This document shows positions 34,001 through 43,382 of a DNA stretch of 64,000 nt, piece by piece (position 1 is the first letter of the stretch; the number at the start of each line of letters is the position of its first letter). Source of the DNA: JACDHG01 sp963811585 (GTDB taxonomy: Bacteria; Actinomycetota; Actinomycetes; Propionibacteriales; Nocardioidaceae); NCBI GenBank assembly GCA_963811585.1, contig CAWERR010000003.1, positions 1 to 64,000 on the forward strand. Direction: 5' to 3'. A program made the translations under genes and the position numbers. The notes under the pieces are model-generated. The model was not told the DNA's origin, searched no databases, and worked only from the letters and a program-made list of their open reading frames with translations.

Positions 34001-35410
34001 GCGCAGGTTGGCGACCAGGGAGTTTGGCCCCGACAACAGGCGGGCCCACGCCTCTGACTCGCCGACGGCCAAGGTGGGGGTCGACTCGCCGCTCCACGCG
34101 ATCAGAGACGTGCCGCGCGATTTGTTGCTCCACGCGACCGAGGGGCGCGTCGGCGGGGCGTCGGAGGGTCCGCGCAGGGTGCTGACTCGGGCCGAGTCGA
34201 TGAGGGCGCCGGTGGTCCGCGCGAACCGACCGCCCCACACCTGGTGGTCGGTTCCCGTGCGGTTGACCCACGCGAGAACGACCTCGCCGTCGACGTTGGT
34301 GCTGACGGTCGGAGTCAGGTTCTCGCCGGCGCCGTCAACCAGGTCATGGTTGGGCAGGACCTGGCAGAGGCCCGAGCAAGCGGAGATCTCGTTGCCCCGC
34401 ACCTCGAAGTCGGCGGGAGTGGCGATGTTGTTGCTCGACCACACCACCCGGTAGTTGGCGCCGGGAGTGAGCGCGACGTCGGGGTCGGTTTCGACGTAGG
34501 CGGCGTTGCTGATGCCCTCGCCGAGGTACTGGATATTGTGATGCACGTCATCGGTGCCGAGCTGCATTCCGTAGACGCGGGCGACCTCGCCACTGAAGCC
34601 GTCGATCCTGCCCTCGAAGACGACGACAGCCTCGCCGTCGGCGCGCACGGCGACAGCGGGCTTCGACCAGCGACCATTCAGATGGGTAACCACGGCGGCA
34701 ACCGACTGGATCGTGCCGGTCTGGCTGGTCCCGGAGAGCCGGACAGTCCTGACGTCGGCATCGGCGTCGCCTACCGCGACGACCTCCCACGCCAGGCGGC
34801 GCTGACCGCCGGTTACAGCAACGTCGGGACGACGTGCGTCGTCGCCTGCGGCCACGGTGTCGGTCACGGCGACAGGCGCGGAGAGCGCGCCGGTCGCGGG
34901 GTCCAGGGTGCGCACGAAGATGCGGAAGTCGGTGGTGTCTTCGGCGGTCGGGGCGTCGGGCGTGATGTCGCCGGCGTAGGTGACGAGGAAACGGGAGGCA
35001 GCTGCGTCCCACGCGAGGGCGGGGTCGACGGCGTCCTGGCTCGCGTCGTCGGCGCCGCCGACGGAGGCGACGGTGAAGATCGCACCGTCGGTCGCGCCGG
35101 TCAGGGCGTCGACGTAGCGGCCGAGTATTTCCTGCTTCGGGCCGGCCGGTGAGCCGACCAGGCGGGTTCCAACCCACAGCTCGAGGAACCGGCCCGCACC
35201 GGGCTGGTAAGCGACGGCGGTGCGGTCGACGCCGGCCGGTGCGGCCTGGTCACTGACCTGGGTCTCGGCTGCACCGACGGGGCCGGTGACGGGCGCAGCG
35301 GCCGTCGATGTCGGCGCGGCGTGGGCAGGGACGGCGGGCAGCAAGGTGAAGGTCGTGACAGCTAGCGCGGTTGCGAGGACGGAGCGCAGCAGGTAGGTCA
35401 TGATCCGCAT
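31009..35410 (-). pseudogene. Giant secreted Ig-like repeat protein with RTX-type C-terminus, one frameshift
   Basis: ATG 35410 opens a signal peptide (MRIMTYLLRSVLATALAV...AHA), then about 400 residues of beta-propeller-like repeats, a DUF11-like segment (QTGVEIGDTITWGVYYANESG) and Ig-like domains. About seven Ig-like units of roughly 93 residues follow each other, each with APAGPxN, FSEPVTG and DGPVxV. The C-terminal 80 residues contain RTX-like calcium nonapeptides (GGPGNDRLTGGQGRDSLYG). The frame changes once near 33360, between GDGSV and LSTVTAVDAADKPPS; the rest reads through to 31009, about 1460 residues in all. Probably one gene with a single indel, or two genes after a real frameshift. 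It is a surface or secreted adhesin-like protein by inference. Confidence 0.75.
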
Positions 35411-35616
35411 CGTTTGCTCCTTGACGCGGGAGGCGCCCGGTGCGCACAAACCTCTCGGCCCGCTGTGAGCGAAAGCGTAAGGGCCGAGACGTGGCGACAA
35501 AGTGCGAATAAGAACACTTACCTTGCGTGCGTGAAAGGTCACTTTCGGCAATAGCGAGAAATGCAGCGAAGCGTCATTCCGCGCTTACAAAGCGTCAGCT
35601 GACAAGGCCCTAATCA

Positions 35617-36275
35617 CTATCGGTCATCCAGGAGAACGCGAGAAGACAGATCCTCCGCGGAGACCCCGAACGTCTCCACGATGGCCGGGACGCCGTCCGT
35701 GATCGCGAAAACCGCGTGATCGGTGTAGACCCGGTGGACGCAGCGCGACGCCGGTGAGCGGATAGGTGCATCGCGGGACGAGCTTGGGCCTGCCGTCCTT
35801 GGCGAACAGCGACATCATCACGAAGACCTGCTTGGCGCCGATGGCCAGGTCCATGGCGCCACCGACGGCCGGGATGGCGTCGGCTGCCGCCGGTGTGCCA
35901 GTTCGCCAGGTCGCCGGCGTGCGAAACCTGGAAGCGCGCCGAGGACGCAGACGTCGAGGTGGCCGCCGCGCATCATCGCGAAGGAGTCGGCGTGGTGGAA
36001 GTACGACGCCGCCGGGCAGCTCGGTGACCGGGATCTTGCCGGCGTTGATCAGGTCGGGGTCGATCTCGTCGCCGACGGCGGCGCGGCCCATGTTGAGCAT
36101 GCCGTTCTCGGTGTGCAGGACGACTCCCGAGTCGGTCGCCAGGTGGTCGGCGACCAGGGTGGGCTGGCCGATGCCGAGGTTGACGAACGACCCGGCGGGA
36201 TGTCGCGCGGCCACCCGGCGCGGCCAACTCGTCGCGGTCGAGAGTGGTCCACGGTCGAGGCCGTTCTGCGGTCAC
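35617..36275 (-). pseudogene. pcaJ: 3-oxoadipate CoA-transferase subunit B, with indels
   Basis: PcaJ with PcaI moves CoA from succinyl-CoA to beta-ketoadipate. Reading across frames gives PWTTLDRDELA, AARHPAGSFVNLGIGQPTLV, the catalytic-Glu block LHTENGMLNMG, PAVGGAMDLAIGAKQVFVMM and a C-terminus SSRVLLDDR before TAG at 35617-35619. The GTG at 36275 overlaps the pcaI stop (GTGA). Several single-base shifts break the frame, but the total of 659 nt fits the normal length of about 219 residues. Last gene of the pca operon. Confidence 0.75.
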
Positions 36276-36934
36276 GCGACCACCGACTCGGTCGACGAAG
36301 ATGCCGGGCGTCACGACGACCTCCGGGTCGAGCCCGCCGATGCTCGACGATCTCGCGGACCTGTGCGATCACCGTGGCGGCGGCGGTGGCCATCACCGGC
36401 CCGAAGTTGCGCGCCGTCTTGCGGTAGACGAGGTTGCGCCACCGGTCGGCGACGTGGGCCCGATCAGGGCGACGTCGCCGCGGATCGGGTACTCCAGCAC
36501 GTAGGTGCGGCCGTCGATCTCGCGGGTCTCCTTGCCCTCGGCGAGCGGGGTGCCGACTCCGGTCGGGGCTGAAGAAGGCGCCGATGCCCGCGCCTGCGGC
36601 GCGCATCCGCTCGGCAAGGTTGCCCTGCGGCACCAGCTCGAGCTCGACCTTGCCGGCTCGGTAGAGGCCGTCGAACACCCAGGAGTCCGGCTGGCGCGGG
36701 AACGAGCAGACCATCTTGCGCACCCGACCCGCGGCGAGAGTGCGGCCAGGCCGGTGTCGCCGTTGCCGGCGTTGTTGCTGACCACCGTCAGGTCGGTGGC
36801 GCCCTGGCGGATCAAGCGCGTCGATGAGGGCGACCGGCATGCCGGCCATGCCGAAGCCGCCGATCAGGACCGTGGCCCCGTCGCTCGATGCCGGCCACGG
36901 CGTCGTCGGGGTTGTCGCAGACCACGAGACTCAT
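36272..36934 (-). pseudogene. pcaI: 3-oxoadipate CoA-transferase subunit A, with indels
   Basis: Frames together give MSLVVCDNPDDAVAGI, GGFGMAGMPVALIDAL, IRQGATDLTVVSNNAGNGDTGLA, GRVRKMVCSFPRQ, GAGIGAFFSP, PTGVGTPLAEGKETREIDG and YRKTARNFGPVMATAAATV, all typical PcaI blocks. I place insertions near 36884, 36815, 36564, 36340 and 36288 and losses near 36737 and 36465. Start ATG 36934 and a stop overlapping pcaJ are intact. No in-frame stop appears once the shifts are corrected. Confidence 0.75.
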
Positions 36935-36968
36935 GAGGTCTTCGCGAGCGCCCACACCAACGATGCGG

Positions 36969-38174
36969 TCATGCCTCGTCCTCCGCGAGCACCTGCTGCG
37001 CGATGCGGAACGCGGTGTTGGCGGCGGGGACGCCGCAGTAGAGGGCGGTCTGCAGCAGCAGCTCCTTGATCTCGTCGACGGTGAGCCCGTTGCGGCGGGC
37101 GGCGCGCAGGTGCATCGCGAGCTCCTCGTGGTGGCCGCGCGCCACCAGCGCGGTGAGGGTGATCAGCGAGCGGCTGCGACGGTCGAGGCCCGGGCGGGTC
37201 CAGATCGTGCCCCAGGCGTACGTGCGTGATCAGGTCCTGGAAGTCGCGGGTGAAGTCGGTCGCGGCCCGGCATGGCCCGGTCGACGTGGGCGTCGCCGAG
37301 CACCTCACGACGGACAGCCAAGCCGGCGTCGTGCACCTGCTGGAGGGTCCGGGTGTCGGCCAGCCCGTCGAGCGACTTGTCGAGGAAATGGTGGCGCAGC
37401 AGCCGGGCGACGACGTCGGGCGCTTCCGCCGGGGGCAGGTGCGCGACTCCGTCGAGCTCGACGAGACGGCCGCGCGTCACCCCCTCCGCGATCGCGCGCA
37501 GGGATGCGGTCGGGGTGGCACCGTCCGCGTCCCCCGCGACGGCAAGGACCGGTACGGCGATCTCCGCGAGCCGGTCGCGGACGTCGAACGCCGAGAGCGC
37601 GTGGCAAACCTGGACGTAGCCCCGGTCGTCGGTGTCGCGCAGCGCGCGTAGCAGGGCCGATCCACGCCGGGGATGGCGTTCGAGGAAGCCCGGTCCGAAC
37701 CAGCGCTCCGCGGACGCCGAGACCAGGCCCGAGGTGCCGGACTCGCCGACCTCGCTGATCCGTTCAGTCCACGCCTCGAAGGTCGCCGATCCGCGCGGCG
37801 GTGCAGAGCAGCACCGCGGCGGACATCCGGTCGGGGACGTCGAGGAGCAGCTGTAGCCCGACCGCGCCGCCGACCGAGACGCCGGCGTAATTGAACGCCG
37901 CCCCGGGCTCGCCGCGCTCCATGAGCAGGTCGTCGACGACGGCGAGCACGCCCTCGGCCAGCTCGGCCATGGTGAACCGGTCTTCGGGGACAGCGCGGTT
38001 GTGACCGTGGCCGGGCAGGTCCCAGCCGACCACGTCGAACGCGTCGGCAGGTCCGTGGCACAGGCGGCCCACAGGGTGCTGGCCGAGGTGCCGAGCGACG
38101 GGCCCAGGACCAGCAGCGGTAGCCGGTCGCGATGCGCGCGCCGGGAGCCGGACTGCGGTGACCACCGGGGTCAT
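36969..38174 (-). pseudogene. pcaL: 3-oxoadipate enol-lactonase / carboxymuconolactone decarboxylase fusion, with indels
   Basis: The N-terminal part is an alpha/beta hydrolase (DAFDVVGWDLPGHGHNR, AAFNYAGVSVGGAVGLQLLL, the nucleophile region GVSVGG), corresponding to PcaD; the C-terminal part is PcaC-like (REVLGDAHVDRA, ATDFTRDFQDLIT, NGLTVDEIKELLLQ in another frame). The fusion, named PcaL, is usual in actinobacteria and does two consecutive steps of the protocatechuate branch. ATG 38174 and TGA 36969 fit an expected length of about 400 residues. Interrupted by many single-base shifts. Confidence 0.72.
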
Positions 38175-38221
38175 GCGGGCTCCTCGCGCTTCAGGGTCCG
38201 CGGGCGCGATCGAGCACCGCG

Positions 38222-39349
38222 TCACCGGATCTGGTCGGTCGCGCCGAGGTAGTCGCGCTCGGCTCGCGGCCGGTCAGGTCGGCCATCACTCCCTGCTCGG
38301 CAGCGGACGTTCGGCGCGGTGTCCAGGGTCTCGCGCATCCGGTCGGGGTGGACGCGCAGGCCGGCGAGCAGGTCGGTGGTCTGGGACCCTGCCACGACCG
38401 TGCGGCGCAGCAGCGTGGCGCAGCGTCGCCCACTCTGCGTGCCAGGCGCCGTCGGCGCGCTCGTCGACGGACTCCGCGGCGGCGAGGTGGAGCGTGGCCG
38501 CGAGCTGCGGCGTGGTCAGCGCGGCGCCCGGACCAGCACGGAGAGCACGGGGTTCTGCTTGTGCGGCATCGTCGACGACCCGCCACCCAGGGCCTCGGCT
38601 ACCTCGCCGATCTCCGGGCGCGATAGGGCCAGCACGTCGTTGGCGATCCGGCCCCATGCGTCAGTGCACCGCACCGCGGCGTCGCCGATCCGGGTGACCG
38701 GCGGCGCGTGCGGTGTGCCACGGCGGGCCCGGTCGAGCCCGAGGTCCGGCCAGCGCGTCGCGGGCGTCGGTCCACGTCGAGGCCGAGCTCGACTACTGCG
38801 GCCATGGTGCCGGCGGCTCCGCCGAACTGAACGGGAAAGACGAGCGCGGCCATGTCGTCGTCCGCGTCGAGGAGGCCGACGCAGCCAGCTGCGCCACCTT
38901 GAGCCCGAACGTGGTCGGGACCGCGTGCTGGGTCAGGGTGCGGGCGACCATCGGCGTGTCGCCGGTGCGCGTCGGCCAGGCGACGAGCAGCCGGACCTGT
39001 GACCGCAGGTCGCTGGCGCACTCGCGACGGCGTCGCGGCGCGAGCATCATCAGCGCGGTGTCGACGACGTCCTGGCTCGTGAGGCCGCGGTGCAGCCAGC
39101 GTCGCCGGCGTCACCCTCGAGCCCGTTCGCGCAGCGCTTCACGAGCCCGATGGCTGGGTTGCCTCCGCTCTCGGACTCGATCGGCACGTCGCGCAGTCCG
39201 GCCCGGCGAGACCGCCGGCCGCGTCGTGGCGAGGCCGGCCGCCAGGACGCGAGCCAGACCGCCTCGACCCGGTCATGGCCGCGAGGAACGACGCGCTCGT
39301 CGAGGTGAGCGCCGGCACGCTCGTCGCCGGGCCAGAACAGGTCGGTCAT
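38222..39349 (-). pseudogene. pcaB: 3-carboxy-cis,cis-muconate cycloisomerase, with indels
   Basis: ATG 39349 overlaps the pcaG stop (ATGA). The opening MTDLFWPGDERAGAHLDE, then VEAVWLASW and PIESESGGNPAIGLVK, the signature region of the fumarase/adenylosuccinate lyase superfamily in PcaB, are spread over different frames. The gene closes with YLGATDQIR and TGA at 38222-38224. PcaB turns 3-carboxymuconate into carboxymuconolactone. Length, about 376 residues, is on the short side of the family but reasonable. Confidence 0.7.
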
Positions 39350-39889
39350 GGGCTCAGTGTACCGTGGTCGAGGAACACTGTCTCGCCGTCGCCCTGTAGC
39401 CGGATGTCGAAGGCATAGCCTGCTCGTCGGCGGCGGCGACGAGGGTCGCGCGACGGTCGGTGTCGAGGCTCGAGCAGGAAGGCGTCGTCCGCGTGCGTCG
39501 GGCAGGTAGGCCCGGGTGAACAGGCGGTTCAGCAGCCCGCGGGCGAAGACGGTGAGCGCGAAGAACGGCGCGCCGACCGGCGTCGAGCGGTCGTGAACGA
39601 CGTAGCGCGCCGTCTCCGTCGGTGGACGCCCGGCCCCAGCCGGTGAAGGCCACGCCGTCGCGCCGCAGCGAACCGGCCTCGCTGGACTGACGCGGCCGTC
39701 GGGATCGGCCTGCCACAGCTCGAGCAGGGCGTCGGGCACCGGATCGCCGGCGCCGTCGAGGACCCGTGCCGTGGAGCCGCACCGCGTCCGGGTGGTCCGG
39801 CGGGACCAGCTCGGCGCCGCCGTCGTACGGCAGCGCGATACCCGAAGAACGGGCCGACGGTCTGGCCGGGGGTCGGCAGTCGCGGTCAT
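39346..39889 (-). pseudogene. pcaG: Protocatechuate 3,4-dioxygenase alpha subunit, with indels
   Basis: ATG 39889 overlaps the pcaH stop by 4 bp. Frames combine to ARVLDGAGDPVPDALLELWQADPDG, the intradiol dioxygenase signature, followed by YVVHDRSTPVGAPFFALTVFARGLLNRLFTRAYLP and a C-terminal GDGETVFLDHG. The alpha subunit builds the active site with PcaH, which supplies the iron ligands. The total of 544 nt equals about 181 residues, normal for PcaG. Confidence 0.75.
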
Positions 39890-40675
39890 GCGTCCTCCTC
39901 CGTCCAGCGGCGTGCGCTGGCTGCCGGTGAGGACGATGTCCCAGCGGTAGCCCGGTGCACCACTCGTGCTCCGTCACGTCGTGGTCGTAGGTCGCCACGA
40001 GGCGCTCCCGCGCCCGCGGGTCGAGTGATCGCCTGGTAGATCGGGTCGAGCGCGAACAGCGGGTCGCCCGGGAAGTACATCTGGGTGACCATCCGCTGGG
40101 TGAAGTCGGTGCCGAACAGCGAGAAGTGGATGTGCGCCGGGCGCCAGGCGTTGTGGTGGTTGCTCCACGGGTACGGCCCGGGCTTGATCGTGGTGAACCG
40201 GTAGGGGCCGTCGCGTCGGTCAGGCAGCGCCCGACGCCGGTGAAGTTCGGGTCGATCGGCGCCGGGTGCTGGTCGCGCTTGTGGATGTAGCGGCCGCCGG
40301 CGTTGGCCTGCCAGATCTCGACGAGCTGGTGGCGCACCGGCCGCCCGTCGCCGTCGAGCACGCGGCCGGTGACCACGATCCGCTCGCCGAGCGGCTCGCC
40401 GCCGTGCTGGACCGTGAGGTCGGCCTCGAGCGGGTCGACGTCGCGCTGCCCGAAGCACCGGTGCCCAGAGCTCGACGTCCTCGGGGTCGGCGTGGTGCAG
40501 GTCCTTGGTCGGATGCCGCAGCACGCTGCTGCGGTACGGCGGGTAGTCGAGCCGCGGCTGGGTCTCCGCTTGCCGCGCCGGGACGCGGCGTACGCGGCCG
40601 CGATGGCGGCGATCTCCCCGCTCGATCTCTGCCTGGCTCGAGGTCGCCGCGTCAGACGAAGTAGCGCGTCGTCAT
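39886..40675 (-). pseudogene. pcaH: Protocatechuate 3,4-dioxygenase beta subunit, with indels
   Basis: ATG 40675 begins MTTRYFV. Later frames give LRHPTKDLHHADPEDVELWAP, VTGRVLDGDGRPVRHQLVEIWQANAGGRYIHK (signature) and HNAWRPAHIHFSLFGTDFTQRMVTQMYFPGDPLF, containing the Tyr and His iron ligands. It cleaves protocatechuate between the hydroxyls to 3-carboxy-cis,cis-muconate. First gene of the pcaHGBLIJ operon, diverging from the IclR gene through a 90-bp operator region. Frame broken several times by single-base changes. Confidence 0.78.
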
Positions 40676-40713
40676 GCTCCGACGTTACGGGGATGGCAGG
40701 CCCGCGCGACCAG

Positions 40714-40730
40714 GTTCCGTCCAGCGGAAC
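40714..40730. promoter_or_regulatory. Palindromic operator 1 between pcaH and iclR gene
   Basis: GTTCCG-TCCAG-CGGAAC is a perfect inverted repeat with 6-bp arms and a 5-bp spacer, 39 bp upstream of the pcaH start. IclR-type pca regulators are known to bind such half-sites in divergent regions. Its sequence lies inside the indel-rich segment yet the arms are perfect. Confidence 0.6.
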
Positions 40731-40739
40731 TGACACGGA

Positions 40740-40754
40740 TTCCAGTGAGTGGAA
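40740..40754. promoter_or_regulatory. Palindromic operator 2 between pcaH and iclR gene
   Basis: TTCCA-GTGAG-TGGAA is a perfect inverted repeat with 5-bp arms and 5-bp spacer, whose centre is 25 bp from that of operator 1. It ends 11 bp before the iclR start and could serve autoregulation. Confidence 0.6.
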
Positions 40755-40765
40755 GGACTGTCGGC

Positions 40766-41519
40766 ATGGCCGGCAACACCTCCACGCCCGGCGCGACGGT
40801 GACCTCCCGCGCGCTCGCGCTGCTCGGCGCCTTCGACGAGGGGCACCGCGGCTGACCCTGACCGAGCTGGCCGAGCGGGCGGGCTCCCGTGCCGACCGCG
40901 CACCGGCTCGTGGGCGAGCTGGTCGCGTGGGGCGCGCTGACCGACCTCGGACGGCGACTACGTCATCGGCCGGCGGCTGTGGGACGTCGGGCTGCTCGCA
41001 CCGCTGCAGACCGGGCTGCGTCGAGGCTGGCGTCGCCGTATCCTCCACGACCTGTACGCGCGCCACGCTGGCCACCGTGCACCTGGCTGTGCGCGACGGG
41101 ACCGAGGTGCTCTACCTCGACCGGCTCGCCGGGCGGCACGCTCGGTGCCGATCGTCAGCACGGTCGGCTCCCGGCTGCCGATGCACGCGACCGGCGTCGG
41201 CAAGGTGCTGCTCGCCTACGCACCCGACTCAGGTGCAGCGAAGCGGTGCTGCGCCGACCTGCGGCGGATCACGCCGTACACGGTCACCCAGCCCGGACGC
41301 CTGCGCGACCAGCTCGCCCAGGTACGTCCGCGACGGGTACGCCACGACCGTCGGAGGAGATGAGCCTCGGCGCGTGCTCGGTGGCCGTGCCGATCCGGCG
41401 GCGCGATCGAGGTCGTGGCCGCCCTCGGCATCGTCGTGCCGAGCCTCAAACGCGACCGGCCGCGGCTGGTGGCCGCGCTCCAGGTCGCGTCGCGAGGAGT
41501 CGGCCGCGCGCTGGGGTGA
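40766..41519 (+). pseudogene. IclR-family regulator of the protocatechuate genes, with indels
   Basis: ATG 40766 gives MAGNTSTPGATVTSRALALLGAFDE; other frames continue LTLTELAERAGS, PTAHRLVGELVAWGAL (helix-turn-helix), VIGRRLWDVGLLAP, ATVHLAVRDGTEVLYLDRLAG, VPIVSTVGSRLPMHATGVGKVLLAYAPD and ITPYTVTQPGRL, the IclR effector domain. TGA at 41517-41519 ends it 4 bp before the convergent QsuB-like stop. Length, about 251 residues, is normal. PcaR/PcaU-type control of the divergent pca operon is inferred from position and the two palindromes. Confidence 0.75.
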
Positions 41520-41523
41520 TGGC

Positions 41524-43382
41524 TCAGCGGCTCCCCGACCCGGTCTCGCGGAGGTGCTGCGCCGCGAGCCGGACCGGAGCGTTGCGCTGCGCCGTAGCCC
41601 TCGTAGCCGCCGCGCCGCTCGACGACCTCGAAGAACACGCCGCCGACGCGTCGCGGTGTAGAAGTGCAGGAACTCGCCGTCGCCGTCGCGGTCGTAGAGG
41701 ACGCCGAGTCGGCGCAGCTCCTCCACCACGCTCGGCGGTCAGGTCGAACCGGGCCGCGAGGTCGTCGTAGTAGTTGGCGGGGACGGGAGCGGGCGCAGCC
41801 CGCGCCGATCGCGCGCGAGCGCGCGACGGCCGAGCGATGTCCGTGCAGGCGAACGCGACGTGCTGCGGGAAGCCGTGCGGGTGCTCGTAGGCGAGCGGGG
41901 CGACGTTGAGCGGCCAGCCGGACCGCGCCGTCGTGGCGTGCGCATCACCTGGCTGCGGACCAGCCCGGTCGGGCCGGCGACCTCCAGGCTGCCCTCGGGC
42001 TCCAGCGCCAGCACGCTGCTGTAGAAGAGCACCGCCTCGTCGAAGCTGCTGCCAGCGGTGGGCCAGGTTGACGTGGTCGATGCTGGTGATGCAGCGGCTC
42101 GGCGACCGGCGCCGGCGCCGTCCTCGAACTCCGCCACCCACGCGGCGTCGTCGGGCGTGACGCCGGACGAGGAACACCTCGGTGCCGTCGGGCGCCGCGA
42201 AGGCCGGGCAGTTCCTGCTCGCCGGCTAGGGTCCGGCGGAAGACCGCGCGGCGCCTCCAGGTCGCGCGGCGCGTCCGGCCGAGGCCTCGGGATCGGCGAC
42301 CTGGAAGCCGACCGCCGCGAGGGTCGGGGCCCAGTCCCGGGCCTGCTGCTCGTTGCAGACGACCCGGGCCGCTCCCCGGCGTCCAGAGCCGGACCGGCTT
42401 GCTGCGGTGCCGGCCGCGGAAGGTGAAGCCGAGCTGTCGAGCAGCACGTCGACCGTCGCCGGCGTCCTCGGCCTTGACCTCGACGAAGTCGAAGCCCGGC
42501 CGGCTGGTCGACCGGGTCGGCGAGCCGCGCTCGGCACCGGGCCTGCGGGTCCCGGCAGCCGCGCGACCTGGTCCTCGAGCCAGGTCAGCGAGCGCTTGCG
42601 CCTGCCGGGCGGTGCGCAGCACGTCGGTCTGCCGGAAGGTGTCGTTGAAGACCTCCAGCGAGAGCGGGCCGGTGTAGCCGGCGCGGCAGACGTGGCCGAC
42701 GAAGCGCGGCCAGGTCGAAGTTGCCCTCGCCCGGGAACAGCCGGTGGTGCCGGCTCCACGACAGCACGTCCATGGTCAGCGCGGGGGCGTCGGCGAGCTG
42801 GAGGAAGAAGATCTTGTCGCCGGGGATCTCCTCGATCGCCGCGGGGTCGTGGCCGCGGGAGAGGATGTGGAAGCTGTCCAGGCAGATGCCGACGTCGGGG
42901 TGGTCGGCCAGCTTCGACGATCCGCCAGGCGCGGCGGTAGTCGTCGACGAACCTGCCCCAGGCGAGCGCCTCGTACGCTAGCCGTACGCCGTGTCGGCCG
43001 CTGCCAGGTCCCCCAGCTGGCGCAGCTGGTCGGCCGAGACGGCGTCGTCGTCGATCGTGGCGGTGGCGACGTTGCTGCAGACCAGCATCGTGTCGATGCC
43101 GAGCCGCTCCATCAGCCGCGAACTTCGCCGCGGCGCGTCGCAGGACCGCGGGAACAGCTCGTCGGTCGACGCCCTCGGCGTCGCGGAACGGCTGGTAGAG
43201 GTCGAGGGTCGAGCCCGAGCCGGTCGGCCAGCGCCGCGATCTCCTCTGGGCTGGCCGGTGAGGCGACCAGGTCCGGCTCGAAGATCTCGACGCCGTCGAA
43301 GCCGGCCTCGGCGCAGGCGTGCAGCTTCTCGCGTCAGCGTGCCGCTGAGGCAGACCGTGGCGATCGATGTCCGCCAGGTCAT
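41524..43382 (-). pseudogene. QsuB/QuiC-like 3-dehydroshikimate dehydratase fused to HPPD-like domain, with indels
   Basis: The ATG at 43382 overlaps the phosphotriesterase-family stop. The first half is a xylose-isomerase-type TIM barrel (TSIATVCLSGTLT, LMERLGIDTMLVCSNVATA, YEALAWGRFVDDY, LFPGEGNFDLAA), converting 3-dehydroshikimate to protocatechuate. The second half is HPPD/glyoxalase-like (FDFVEVKAED, LGFTFRGRHRSK, FLHFYTAT, FFEVVERRGGYEGYGA). The sequence ends HLRETGSGSR and TGA at 41524. Corrected length, about 619 residues, equals that of Corynebacterium QsuB. Many single-base shifts break the frame. Confidence 0.78.

Larger units (their letters stand above)
35640..43376. other. Segment with dense single-base indels across eight genes
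   Basis: Within these 7.7 kb every gene on both strands changes frame every 50-180 bp, by both insertions and losses. Starts, stops, 4-bp overlaps and total lengths match intact homologues, and no stop codons appear in the stitched frames I checked. Genes on either side are intact. An under-polished assembly patch explains this best. Confidence 0.7.

Noticed and set aside
39354..41075. 573-codon minus-strand open frame
   Set aside because: It strings together pieces of PcaG and PcaH with nonsense between them and runs through the IclR promoter; it is a product of the indels, not one protein.
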